A stretch of 62,636 bases of DNA from an uncultured Collinsella sp. (GTDB taxonomy: Bacteria; Actinomycetota; Coriobacteriia; Coriobacteriales; Coriobacteriaceae): contig CAUDVX010000008.1 in NCBI GenBank assembly GCA_958452935.1, positions 1-62,636 of the forward strand, read 5' to 3'. The first letter of the stretch is position 1. Every line of letters begins with the position of its first letter. The position numbers and the translations under genes were made by a program. Positions 7,843 through 16,046 of the stretch are shown here, piece after piece. The notes beneath the pieces were generated by a model that searched no databases, was not told the DNA's origin, and saw only the letters and a program-made list of their open reading frames with translations.

Positions 7843-8655
7843 GTGTTGGAAGAGAGCGTGCAAAACAATCAAATGGTGGCCTCGCTCGGCCCCAAGCGAA
7901 TCACAAATGAACATGCGAGGGAAGCCCTCGGTCACGAGGGAGCGACGGGTGCTGGGGCCGCGACAAGCGCGAGTGCGGTGAGCTTCCCGGGCTCTCCCGA
8001 GTTCGCCGCAGAGTCCCGTGCACTCGACTCGCGCTCCTTTGGGTACCGCTTCGTGAAGCGTGCCTTCGACATCGTCTTCAGCGCGTGCGTCTGTGCCGTG
8101 GGACTCATCCCTGGTGCGGTGCTCTGCGCGTTCATCGCGGCCGACACCAAGGGCGCTCCCATCTACGCGCACGAGCGTGCGGGGCGCTTCGGGCGCCCCA
8201 TCCACGTGCTCAAGTTCCGCTCCATGGTAGCCGACGCCAACGACGTGGAGAAGTACCTTAGCCCCGAGCAGATCGAGGAGTGGCACCGCGAGCGCAAGGT
8301 CACGGACGACCCGCGCATCACCAGGCTGGGCCGCGTCCTGCGCAAGACCTCACTCGACGAGATACCTCAGTTTATCAACGTGCTCGCGGGCCAGCTCTCC
8401 GTCATCGGCCCTCGCGCCATCACCTACGAGGAGCTGGGGAACTTCACCCCCGAGCAGCAGCGCGTGGTGCTCTCCGTCCCGCAGGGCATTACCGGCGCGT
8501 GGCAGTCGGGCCCGCGCAACCTCGCGACCTTCGACAACGGCCTGCGCCAGGAGTTCGAGCTCGCCTACGCGCGCGGCGCGAACCCCAAGGCCGACTGGCA
8601 GATCTTCTTCAAGACCTTCTCGGTGATGTTCGGCAAGAAGAAGACGGGGAGGTAG
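7843..8655 (+). CDS. Initiating undecaprenyl-phosphate sugar transferase
   Basis: Attaches the first sugar-1-phosphate to undecaprenyl phosphate at the membrane, starting the polysaccharide repeat unit. The 270-residue protein has a variable N-terminus (1-65), one membrane segment (AFDIVFSACVCAVGLIPGAVLCAFIAAD, about 74-100), and the bacterial sugar transferase domain with KFRSMV, the DDPRITRLGRVLRKTSLDEIPQ signature and NVLAGQLSVIGPRA. The short form (one helix plus catalytic domain) fits the WcaJ C-terminal/PglC-like group. The start is GTG at 7843 with GGGGG at 7833-7837. The sugar is unknown. First enzyme gene of the locus, 53 bases after the antiterminator. Confidence 0.9.
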   Translation: MLEESVQNNQMVASLGPKRITNEHAREALGHEGATGAGAATSASAVSFPGSPEFAAESRALDSRSFGYRFVKRAFDIVFSACVCAVGLIPGAVLCAFIAADTKGAPIYAHERAGRFGRPIHVLKFRSMVADANDVEKYLSPEQIEEWHRERKVTDDPRITRLGRVLRKTSLDEIPQFINVLAGQLSVIGPRAITYEELGNFTPEQQRVVLSVPQGITGAWQSGPRNLATFDNGLRQEFELAYARGANPKADWQIFFKTFSVMFGKKKTGR

Positions 8656-8657
8656 GT

Positions 8658-9905
8658 ATGCGCATTCTGGTCGTCTGCCAGCACTATGCCCCCGAGCCGT
8701 TCAACGTCTCCGACATCTGCGAAGGACTCGTCGAGCGCGGCCACGAGGTCACTGCGCTCACGGCGCTACCGAACTGCCCCTCCGGCGTCGTCGACGAGGT
8801 ATACCGCCACGGCAGGAGGAGGCGCGAGGAGATCGGCGGCGTCGACGTCGTCCGCGTGCCGATCGTCGCGCGGGGGCGCGACCTCAAAGGGCTGAACAAG
8901 CTCCGGCGCGTTGCCAACTACGCCTCCTTCCCGTTTTCGAGTTGGCTGACGAGCGCCTGCTCGCGCAAGCGGTTCGACGCCGTCATGTGCGTGCAATACT
9001 CGCCCGTGCTCATGGCAATGCCCGCGCTGCGCATAGCGAGGACCCAGGGCTTGCCGTGCCTCATCTACTCATTCGACCTGTGGCCGGAGGACATGCTGAC
9101 CGGCGGGCTCAGCCGCGAGGGCGTCCCCTACAGGATCATGCGTGACGTCTCGAAGCGAATCTACGGCGCGGCAGACGCCGTGGCCGTGACCTCGCCGGGC
9201 TTCGAGGATTACTTCCGGGAGGAGCTAGGGCTCGAGGGCTTGGATTGCCCGTGGCTCCCGCAGTACGCGGAGGACATGTTCGAGTCCGCGGGAGCGGGCC
9301 CCGCCCCAATCAGCGCGGACGGCTCCGTCACTTTCACCTTCGCGGGCAACGTCGGCGGCAACCAATCGGTTCAGACCATCGTCCGCGCCGCGGCAATCGC
9401 TCGCGAAAAAGCGCCGATGCGAGTGAGGGTCGTCGGCTCTGGCTCAAGGCTCGAGGAGTGTCGCTCCCTGGCGGCCGAGCTGGGCGCCGACAACGTCGAG
9501 TTCCCAGGCCGCATGCCCCTGGAAGAGATGCCAGCCCTCTACGCATCCTCGGACGCGATGCTGCTCACTCTCGCGAAGGCTGAGGGTGGCTCCCTCGTCT
9601 CCAAGTACACGATCCCGAGGAAACTGCAGTCGTACCTGGCCTCCGGTAGGCCTGTTGTCGCCGCCACAGACGGCATGGCCTCCCGGATCGTGGAGGAGGG
9701 GGACTGCGGCCTCGCCGTCCCGGCGGAGGACCCGGAGGCGCTGGCCGCAGCCATGGTCTCCTTCGCGGAGACAGAGGCGGAGGGGCGTGCGGCCATGGGC
9801 GCGAGGGCGAAGGCCCTCTATGAGCGCGAGTACTCCCGCGAAAGGTTCTTCGTGAGCCTCGGCGAGATCTTGGATGGACTAGTCAGTAAAGGCAGGATGA
9901 AATGA
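8658..9905 (+). CDS. Glycosyltransferase family 4 (WcaI/WbuB-like)
   Basis: A 415-residue GT4-type enzyme. It starts MRILVVCQHYAPEPFNVSDI, the N-terminal Rossmann strand typical of the WcaI/WbuB group, and keeps the C-terminal donor site (TFTFAGNVGGNQSVQ, then PRKLQSYLASGRPVVAATDG and EEGDCGLAVPAEDPEAL). WbuB-like enzymes add L-FucNAc, which agrees with the UDP-L-FucNAc genes that follow, but the specificity is inference. The ATG at 8658 follows the previous stop by 2 bases with a GGGAGGTAGGT ribosome site. The stop overlaps the next start, so translation is probably coupled. Confidence 0.88.
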   Translation: MRILVVCQHYAPEPFNVSDICEGLVERGHEVTALTALPNCPSGVVDEVYRHGRRRREEIGGVDVVRVPIVARGRDLKGLNKLRRVANYASFPFSSWLTSACSRKRFDAVMCVQYSPVLMAMPALRIARTQGLPCLIYSFDLWPEDMLTGGLSREGVPYRIMRDVSKRIYGAADAVAVTSPGFEDYFREELGLEGLDCPWLPQYAEDMFESAGAGPAPISADGSVTFTFAGNVGGNQSVQTIVRAAAIAREKAPMRVRVVGSGSRLEECRSLAAELGADNVEFPGRMPLEEMPALYASSDAMLLTLAKAEGGSLVSKYTIPRKLQSYLASGRPVVAATDGMASRIVEEGDCGLAVPAEDPEALAAAMVSFAETEAEGRAAMGARAKALYEREYSRERFFVSLGEILDGLVSKGRMK

Positions 9906-9940
9906 CGACTAACAAAAGGCAGGACGAAATGACGACTAAC
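9888..9940 (+). repeat. 27-bp tandem duplication of the capE ribosome site and start
   Basis: AAAGGCAGGATGAAATGACG... (9888-9913) is repeated with one change (GGATG to GGACG) at 9915-9940. Each unit carries a ribosome site, an ATG and codons for MTTN. Because the period is 27 bases, both ATGs are in frame, giving capE two tandem starts nine codons apart. Confidence 0.9.
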
Positions 9941-10987
9941 AGCGCATTCAGCGGCAAGACCCTCATGATCACCGGCGGCACCGGCAGCTTCGGCAACACC
10001 GTGCTTAAGCACTTCGTCAACACCGAGTTCGAGGAGATTCGCATCTTCTCCCGCGATGAGAAGAAGCAGGACGACATGCGTCACCGCCTGCAGGAGAGGT
10101 CGCCGGAGCTCGCCTCCAAGGTTCGCTTCTTCATCGGCGACGTCCGCAATGCCCAATCTGTCCGCGACGCGATGCACGGCGTGGACTACATCTTCCACGC
10201 TGCCGCCCTCAAGCAGGTTCCCTCCTGCGAGTTCTTCCCCATGGAGGCCGTCCGCACCAACGTCATCGGCACGGATAACGTGCTGCATGCCGCCATTGCT
10301 GAGGGTGTGGAGAAGGTCGTCTGCCTTTCAACCGATAAGGCCGCGTACCCCATCAATGCCATGGGCAAGTCCAAGGCTATGATGGAGTCCATCATCTATG
10401 CCAACGCGCGCAACGGCGCTGGTCGCACGACCATCTGCTGCACGCGCTACGGCAACGTCATGTGCTCGCGCGGCAGCGTCATCCCTCTGTTCATCGACCG
10501 CATCCGCAAGGGCGAGCCGTTGACGGTCACCGATCCCAACATGACCCGCTTCCTCATGAACCTGGACGAGGCGGTCGATCTGGTCCAGTTTGCTTTCGAG
10601 CATGCGCATCCGGGCGACCTCTTCGTGCAGAAGGCTCCTGCTTCCACCATCGGTGATCTTGCCGAGGCTGTCCAGGAGGTCTTTGGCCGCGTGGGCACCA
10701 AGGTCATTGGCACCCGCCATGGCGAGAAGCTCTACGAGACGCTCATGACTTGCGAGGAGCGCCTGCGTGCCGAGGATATGGGCAACTATTTCCGCGTCGC
10801 CTGCGACTCGCGCGACCTCAACTATGACAGCTTCTTCGTCGAGGGCGATGTGAAGACCCAGGCTGATGAGGCCTACACCTCTCACAATACCGAACGACTT
10901 GATGTCGCCGGCACCGTGGAGAAGATCAAGACCGCCGAGTACGTGCAGCTGGCGCTCGAGGGCCGCGAGCATGAGGCGGTCCAGTAA
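9902..10987 (+). CDS. capE: UDP-GlcNAc 4,6-dehydratase/5-epimerase CapE
   Basis: First enzyme of UDP-N-acetyl-L-fucosamine synthesis (CapE/FnlA/WbjB type), converting UDP-GlcNAc to a 4-keto-6-deoxy sugar with inversion at C5. The 361-residue short-chain dehydrogenase has the NAD(P) site MITGGTGSFGNTVL, then FSRDEKKQDDMR, AALKQVPSCEFFPMEA, and CLSTDKAAYPINAMGKSKAMME with the catalytic Lys. The first ATG is at 9902, but a tandem repeat places a second in-frame ATG at 9929 with an equal ribosome site, so the true N-terminus may be nine residues shorter. The stop overlaps the ATG of capF by one base. Order capE-capF-wecB matches the known UDP-L-FucNAc cassettes. Confidence 0.92.
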   Translation: MTTNKRQDEMTTNSAFSGKTLMITGGTGSFGNTVLKHFVNTEFEEIRIFSRDEKKQDDMRHRLQERSPELASKVRFFIGDVRNAQSVRDAMHGVDYIFHAAALKQVPSCEFFPMEAVRTNVIGTDNVLHAAIAEGVEKVVCLSTDKAAYPINAMGKSKAMMESIIYANARNGAGRTTICCTRYGNVMCSRGSVIPLFIDRIRKGEPLTVTDPNMTRFLMNLDEAVDLVQFAFEHAHPGDLFVQKAPASTIGDLAEAVQEVFGRVGTKVIGTRHGEKLYETLMTCEERLRAEDMGNYFRVACDSRDLNYDSFFVEGDVKTQADEAYTSHNTERLDVAGTVEKIKTAEYVQLALEGREHEAVQ

Positions 10988-12204
10988 TGCGCGTTCTGGT
11001 TACTGGTGCCAAGGGCTTCGTCGGTCGTAACCTTTGCGAAGCCCTCAAGGCGATTCGCGATGGAAAAGACCGTCGTGAGCGTTTTCAGGCCCTCTTGCCC
11101 CTCGATGTCATGGAGTGCGACACCGAGACCACGGCGGAAGAGCTGGATGGGATGTGCGCGAAGGCGGACTTCGTATTCAACCTCGCCGGCGTGAATAGGC
11201 CTCGGGACCCCGCCGAGTTCATGGCGGGCAACTTTGGCTTCGCCAGCGACCTCCTTGCTGCATTGGAACGCCATGGCAATACGTGTCCCGTCATGCTGTC
11301 GAGCTCAGCGCAGGCGAGCCTTGTGGGTCGCTATGCAGGGTCTGCGTACGGTGAGTCCAAGCTGGCGGGGGAGGGGCTGTTCCGCGAGTACTCCGAGAGG
11401 ACCGGCGCGCCGGTCCTTATCTACCGCTTCCCGAACCTCTACGGCAAGTGGTGCCGCCCCCGCTATAACTCCGCCGTCGCCACCTTCTGCGACGCCATCG
11501 CCAACGGCCGCCCCTACACCGTGAACGACCCCAATGTCGAACTGGAGCTCCTTTACATCGATGACCTCGTGGAAGAGATGCTCGGCGCCCTGCTGGGTCG
11601 GGAGCACCGCTGCGGCTATGAGGGCCTGGAGCGCGCCGACGGCGACGGGTTCTGCTACGTCCCGGAGACGGACGTGAAGTCCCTGGGCGAGATCGTCTAC
11701 CTGCTGGGCCGCTTCCGCGACAGCCGCGAGACGCTCTCGGTGCCCGACCTCGCTGACGGCTCTTTCTCCAAGAAGCTCTGGAGCACGTTTGAAAGCTATT
11801 ATGCCGAGGGTTCCCGCGCGTATCCGCTGAAGGCCAACCGAGATGACCGCGGTTCCTTCACCGAGTTCCTGCGCACGCCTGAGCGCGGTCAGGTTTCCGT
11901 CAATGTTTCCAAGCCTGGTATCACCAAGGGCAACCACTGGCACCACTCCAAGTGGGAGCGGTTCCTGGTGGTATCTGGTGAGGCGTCGATTCGCCTGCGC
12001 CGCATCGGCCTCGATGCCGATGGCAAGCCTTTCCCTGTGGATGAGTATCGCGTGAACGGTGAGAATCCGACGGTCGTCGAGATGGCACCCGGTACGACGC
12101 ACTGTATCGAGAACCTTTCCGATACCAAGGATCTTGTAACTGTAATGTGGGCCAATGAGCCTTTCGATCCTCAGAATCCTGATACCTACTTCGAGGAGGT
12201 CTAG
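10987..12204 (+). CDS. capF: Bifunctional UDP-sugar epimerase/reductase CapF with cupin domain
   Basis: Second step to UDP-L-FucNAc. The 405-residue protein has an N-terminal short-chain dehydrogenase part (MRVLVTGAKGFVGRNLCEAL; AYGESKLAGEGLF with the Tyr/Lys pair) that reduces the intermediate, and a C-terminal cupin (from about residue 280: RDDRGSFTEFL, then GNHWHHSKWERFLVVSG with the metal-binding His residues) that performs the C3 epimerisation. This two-domain order is characteristic of CapF/WbjC. The start overlaps the capE stop by one base (TAATG). The C-terminus runs to 4 bases before wecB. Confidence 0.92.
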   Translation: MRVLVTGAKGFVGRNLCEALKAIRDGKDRRERFQALLPLDVMECDTETTAEELDGMCAKADFVFNLAGVNRPRDPAEFMAGNFGFASDLLAALERHGNTCPVMLSSSAQASLVGRYAGSAYGESKLAGEGLFREYSERTGAPVLIYRFPNLYGKWCRPRYNSAVATFCDAIANGRPYTVNDPNVELELLYIDDLVEEMLGALLGREHRCGYEGLERADGDGFCYVPETDVKSLGEIVYLLGRFRDSRETLSVPDLADGSFSKKLWSTFESYYAEGSRAYPLKANRDDRGSFTEFLRTPERGQVSVNVSKPGITKGNHWHHSKWERFLVVSGEASIRLRRIGLDADGKPFPVDEYRVNGENPTVVEMAPGTTHCIENLSDTKDLVTVMWANEPFDPQNPDTYFEEV

Positions 12205-12208
12205 CCCT

Positions 12209-13399
12209 ATGGCAGCCGACTACTCCAACGTCTCTTTTACCAATGACGGTCGCCTTCGACTGCTGATCATCGTTGGCACGCGCCCCGAGGTCATCCGTTT
12301 GTCCGAGGTTATTAAAAAATGCCGTAGGCATTTCGATTGCCTTCTTGCCCATACGGGCCAGAATTATGATTACAACCTGAACGGCATCTTCTTCCGTGAT
12401 TTGTCTCTGGATGATCCGGATGTGTACTTGGACGCCGTTGGTGATGGTCTTGGCGAGACCATGGGCAACATCATTGCCCGCTCCTATGATCTGATGAATG
12501 CGGTCAAGCCCGAGGCACTGCTTATTCTGGGCGATACGAACTCGTGCCTTTCTGCGATCGCTGCCAAGCGACTGCATATCCCGATTTTTCATATGGAGGC
12601 GGGTAATCGCTGCAAGGACGAATGCTTACCCGAGGAGACCAATCGCCGTATTGTCGACATCATCTCCGATGTTAACCTGGCATACTCCGAGCATGCTCGT
12701 CGCTACCTCGCCGAGTGTGGCCTGCCTCGCGAGCGTACCTATGTAACGGGATCGCCCATGGCCGAGGTGCTTCGTGCGAATCTCGATCAGATTCTTGCAT
12801 CCGATGTGCATGAGCGCTTGGGTCTTGAGCCGGGTAAGTACATGCTCCTCTCTGCCCATCGCGAGGAGAATATCGATACCCAGGCAAATTTCGAGTCGCT
12901 TTTTAATGCGATAAACAAGCTTGCCGAAATCTATCAGATGCCGATTCTCTATAGCTGCCATCCTCGTAGTCGCAAGCGCCTGGAATCGACGGGTTTCAAG
13001 CTGCATCCGCTTGTTCGCATGCACGAGCCCATGGGCTTCCATGACTACAATCGCCTGCAATCCAGCGCTTTCTGCGTCGTGTCTGACTCGGGCACCTTGC
13101 CCGAGGAGAGCTCGTTCTTTGCGTCCGTAGGCATGCCCTTCCCCGCCGTCTGCATCCGTACATCCACCGAACGCCCCGAAGCTTTGGATAAGGCGTGCTT
13201 CACTCTTGCGGGAATTGACGAGCGCGGTCTGGTCAATGCGGTTCGCACCGCCGTTGCGCTTGATGAGGAAGGATCCTTGCCGCAGGTGCCCGTGCCGGAC
13301 TATGCGGATGAGAACGTTTCAACGAAGGTTGTTAAGCTTATTCAGTCTTACACCGGCATCGTAGATAAGATGGTGTGGAGGAAGAGTGTCCAGCGATAA
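12209..13399 (+). CDS. wecB: UDP-N-acetylglucosamine 2-epimerase-like enzyme (WecB/CapG)
   Basis: Last step to UDP-L-FucNAc: C2 epimerisation by a non-hydrolysing WecB-type enzyme. The 396-residue protein starts near LLIIVGTRPEVIRLSEVI and contains HTGQNYDYNLNGIFF, LILGDTNSCLSAIAAKRL, HMEAGNRCKDECLPEETNR, LSAHREENID and SDSGTLPEESSF, the ordered motifs of the family. The ATG at 12209 is chosen for the GAGGAGG site at 12194-12200. The 3' end overlaps the next glycosyltransferase by 14 bases. Confidence 0.92.
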   Translation: MAADYSNVSFTNDGRLRLLIIVGTRPEVIRLSEVIKKCRRHFDCLLAHTGQNYDYNLNGIFFRDLSLDDPDVYLDAVGDGLGETMGNIIARSYDLMNAVKPEALLILGDTNSCLSAIAAKRLHIPIFHMEAGNRCKDECLPEETNRRIVDIISDVNLAYSEHARRYLAECGLPRERTYVTGSPMAEVLRANLDQILASDVHERLGLEPGKYMLLSAHREENIDTQANFESLFNAINKLAEIYQMPILYSCHPRSRKRLESTGFKLHPLVRMHEPMGFHDYNRLQSSAFCVVSDSGTLPEESSFFASVGMPFPAVCIRTSTERPEALDKACFTLAGIDERGLVNAVRTAVALDEEGSLPQVPVPDYADENVSTKVVKLIQSYTGIVDKMVWRKSVQR

Positions 13400-14459
13400 T
13401 AAGATACCTGTCACTTTGCTGGGCCTGGTGCCTCCTCCAAATGGTGGGATTGCATCGTGGACGATGAGGATGCTTAATTCCTCGCTTTTGAACGAGCGTG
13501 TGGAACTAGGCCTGGTGAATGAAGCCATGCCCAAGGGTAGGGCAACTTTTGGAAGAGGGTCTAAGCGTTCGCTTAGAAAGGAGGTAAAAAGGTGCCTTAG
13601 GATATGGTCCGATCTAAAATCGGATTTAGTTTCCAGGGAGTCGAAAGTTGTTCATTCGAATATCCCGGCATTTCCATTAAGCATGTTGCGTGAGATTGTG
13701 TGTGCGTTAATTGCCAAGAGATATCATGCCAAATTTTTAATTCATTTTAGATGCACAGTTCCAGTTGCAGCTAAAGGAGTTGCAGCAAAGACGTTGCTTA
13801 GGATTATTCTGCTTCTTTCCGATGGCGTAATAGTTCTTAATAGGGCGTCTGAGGACTATATCGCTGCAATCAGTTCCGTCCCGGTGTTCCTAGTTCCTAA
13901 CTTTGTAAGCGACGGAGAGCTTATTTCATTTAATGGAAGATCAGCCGGGCAAATTAAAACAGCGTTGTACGCAGGTGGGATCATCCCAGAAAAAGGCGTT
14001 GACGATATAGTGTCGCTCACAAGGCAATGCCCCGATATTAGTTTTGTACTTGCTGGGCAAGGCGAAATCGATGACGTCGATCTTGAGAATGTCCATATGG
14101 TCGGATCTCTAACTAAAGAAGAGCTGGCATTCCAGTACGAACAAGCTGACATTTTTTTGTTTTTAAGTAGATTCAAAGGTGAGGGTTTTTCCAATTCACT
14201 TGCCGAGGCTATGTCGGCAGGCTTGCCTTGCATTGTGACCGATTGGGCTGCCAACGCTGACATGGTGGGCAACAACGGCGGTATTATTGTAGAGTCACAT
14301 GATTTGAGCGCTATGATGAACGCAATTAGCGCTTTGAATAACGTAGCGACGCGCGAGGCTATGGGTGCTCGCAATAGGGCGAAGGCGTCTAGAGACTATT
14401 CAGAATCGACAGTTATATCTAGGTATATTGATATTTATGATCGATTGTCGGTGGATTAA
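13386..14459 (+). CDS. Glycosyltransferase family 4
   Basis: A 357-residue GT4-like enzyme. VTLLGLVPPPNGGIASW at the N-terminus is the acceptor-side loop seen in this group. The C-terminal donor half has YAGGIIPEKGVDDIVSL, FVLAGQGEID, FLFLSRFKGEGFSNSLAEAM and SAGLPCIVTDWAAN, with the E-x7-E-like signature GEGFSNSLAE. It starts at GTG 13386, inside the end of wecB, behind GGAGGAAGA. From here the DNA becomes clearly AT-richer, marking the start of the exchangeable central cassette. Donor and acceptor are unknown. Confidence 0.87.
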   Translation: MSSDNKIPVTLLGLVPPPNGGIASWTMRMLNSSLLNERVELGLVNEAMPKGRATFGRGSKRSLRKEVKRCLRIWSDLKSDLVSRESKVVHSNIPAFPLSMLREIVCALIAKRYHAKFLIHFRCTVPVAAKGVAAKTLLRIILLLSDGVIVLNRASEDYIAAISSVPVFLVPNFVSDGELISFNGRSAGQIKTALYAGGIIPEKGVDDIVSLTRQCPDISFVLAGQGEIDDVDLENVHMVGSLTKEELAFQYEQADIFLFLSRFKGEGFSNSLAEAMSAGLPCIVTDWAANADMVGNNGGIIVESHDLSAMMNAISALNNVATREAMGARNRAKASRDYSESTVISRYIDIYDRLSVD

Positions 14460-14929
14460 TGATAAACAAGGCGATGATGCACCTAAGGTGTCAATTCAAA
14501 AAGTTTCTGTTTCATCTTCTCTACCCAAGAAGTTTAAGCTTTGGATACGGTCTCTTCTTTAGAAGAAGCTTTATTCTAAATATAGCTAAAACTGGAAAAG
14601 TCACCATTGCGGATAATTGTTTCTTTAATAATTATTGCTCTTTAAATTCGCATAATCTGATTTCGATTGGTTCAAATTGCACTTTTGGTGAGGGCTGTAG
14701 AATTTATGACCATGATCATAATTTCCGAAAGCTGCCCGAAGCGGGTGATTTTGTATCTTCTCCAGTTGTGATTGAGGATGATTGCTGGTTTGGGAGTGGG
14801 GTTACAGTATTAAAAGGTGTTCGAATCGGCGAGGGCTCTGTTATAGGGGCGGGGACTGTTGTTCACTATGATGTTCCACCGCATACCATTGTCGTGTCGG
14901 ATACCAAACCGAAATTCATTTCAATCTAA
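14459..14929 (+). CDS. Hexapeptide-repeat acyltransferase (LbH family)
   Basis: A 156-residue left-handed beta-helix acyltransferase, probably O-acetylating a sugar of the repeat unit with acetyl-CoA. Hexapeptide turns are visible in TIADNCFFNNYCSLNSHNLISIGSNC and VIEDDCWFGSGVTVLKGVRIGEGSVIGAGTVV, and YDHDHNF carries the catalytic His typical of this xenobiotic/sugar acetyltransferase group. The ATG overlaps the previous stop by one base (TAATG). A serine acetyltransferase-like role is unlikely in this context. Confidence 0.87.
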   Translation: MINKAMMHLRCQFKKFLFHLLYPRSLSFGYGLFFRRSFILNIAKTGKVTIADNCFFNNYCSLNSHNLISIGSNCTFGEGCRIYDHDHNFRKLPEAGDFVSSPVVIEDDCWFGSGVTVLKGVRIGEGSVIGAGTVVHYDVPPHTIVVSDTKPKFISI

Positions 14930-14945
14930 AAATAGAGGGCATATG

Positions 14946-16046
14946 ATGCGAATTGCACTATTGATTGATAGCCTTGGTTCCGGTGGTGCGCAGAGGCAAT
15001 TGGTCAACCTGGCTGGTATTCTTAAAGAATGCGGCTATGAAGTTGTCTTTTTGGTATATAGGGACCGTCCATTTTTCTCAGGGACTCTCCATGAGTTTGG
15101 TATTCAAGAAATCATTGTGGATTCTAAATCATCGATTGATTTGGTCTTTCAGGTTCGGCGAACGTTGCGTGAATTAGCGCCCGATTACGTTATTTCTTTC
15201 CTAGAGACTCCAAACTTTTTGGCTTCTTTTGCCTCGATTGGCCAGCATGGGTGGAGATTAATTATAAATGAGCTTAGCGCTAAAGAAGAATCGTTTACAT
15301 CGTGGCGGGGAAGGGTAAAAAAATTATTCTCATCTAAAGCCGATGCAATAGTTTGCAATTCATATAATGCGCAGCGCCTTTGGGCTGAGTACTATCCCAA
15401 ACTCTATCCCAAGTTGTCTGTAATTTATAACCCTGTTTTGTTCAGCGTTAAGAGAGCTGGCGAATCTGTTGCTCTCCATTGTCCTATCCGATTGGTAATT
15501 CCCGCAAGTTTCCAATATTTGAAAAACCCAGTTGAGCTTGTGAAGGCCGTTGGGATGTTGAGTGAATCGGAGCGCGAGAATTTAGTTATAGATTGGTATG
15601 GACGTATAGAGGTTCAGCCCGGAGACACTAGAGCGTATGACGAGGCAGCCGCTTATATTGATTCTCATTCTCTTGAAAATTGTGTTAAATTGCACGATGC
15701 AATTCAGGGGATTAACGAAGTAATGCGGCACGCGGATTATATTGGATTATTTAGCACAGTGGAAGGTCTACCCAATGCTATTTGTGAAGCCATGGCGTTG
15801 GGCAAGCCTGTAATCATGACGCCTGTATCTGATTATCTTGCTATCTGTTCGGATTCTCGCGGCGTTGTATGCACGGGCTTTGATTGTCGCGAAATTGCCG
15901 CGGGATTACAAAGTTTGCTTTCAATTGATTGCGCAGAATACCAGCGGATGTCATCAGCTTGTGCCGAATATGCCACACGTGAGTTTTCAAAGGAAGTTAT
16001 CGCCGATAAGTGGGTTAATTTGCTAAGGGATCTTGATGGGAAGTAA
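14946..16046 (+). CDS. Glycosyltransferase family 4
   Basis: A 366-residue GT4 enzyme beginning MRIALLIDSLGSGGAQRQLVNLAG, the GGAxR acceptor-side motif common in capsule glycosyltransferases. The donor half contains LVIPASFQYLKNPVELVKAV, WYGRIE, and YIGLFSTVEGLPNAICEAMALGKPVIMT, with the paired Glu signature (EGLPNAICE). ATG codons at 14943 and 14946 are both possible; 14946 has the better spacing to AGAGGG (14934-14939). It overlaps the flippase gene start by 11 bases. AT-rich like its neighbours. Confidence 0.87.
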   Translation: MRIALLIDSLGSGGAQRQLVNLAGILKECGYEVVFLVYRDRPFFSGTLHEFGIQEIIVDSKSSIDLVFQVRRTLRELAPDYVISFLETPNFLASFASIGQHGWRLIINELSAKEESFTSWRGRVKKLFSSKADAIVCNSYNAQRLWAEYYPKLYPKLSVIYNPVLFSVKRAGESVALHCPIRLVIPASFQYLKNPVELVKAVGMLSESERENLVIDWYGRIEVQPGDTRAYDEAAAYIDSHSLENCVKLHDAIQGINEVMRHADYIGLFSTVEGLPNAICEAMALGKPVIMTPVSDYLAICSDSRGVVCTGFDCREIAAGLQSLLSIDCAEYQRMSSACAEYATREFSKEVIADKWVNLLRDLDGK

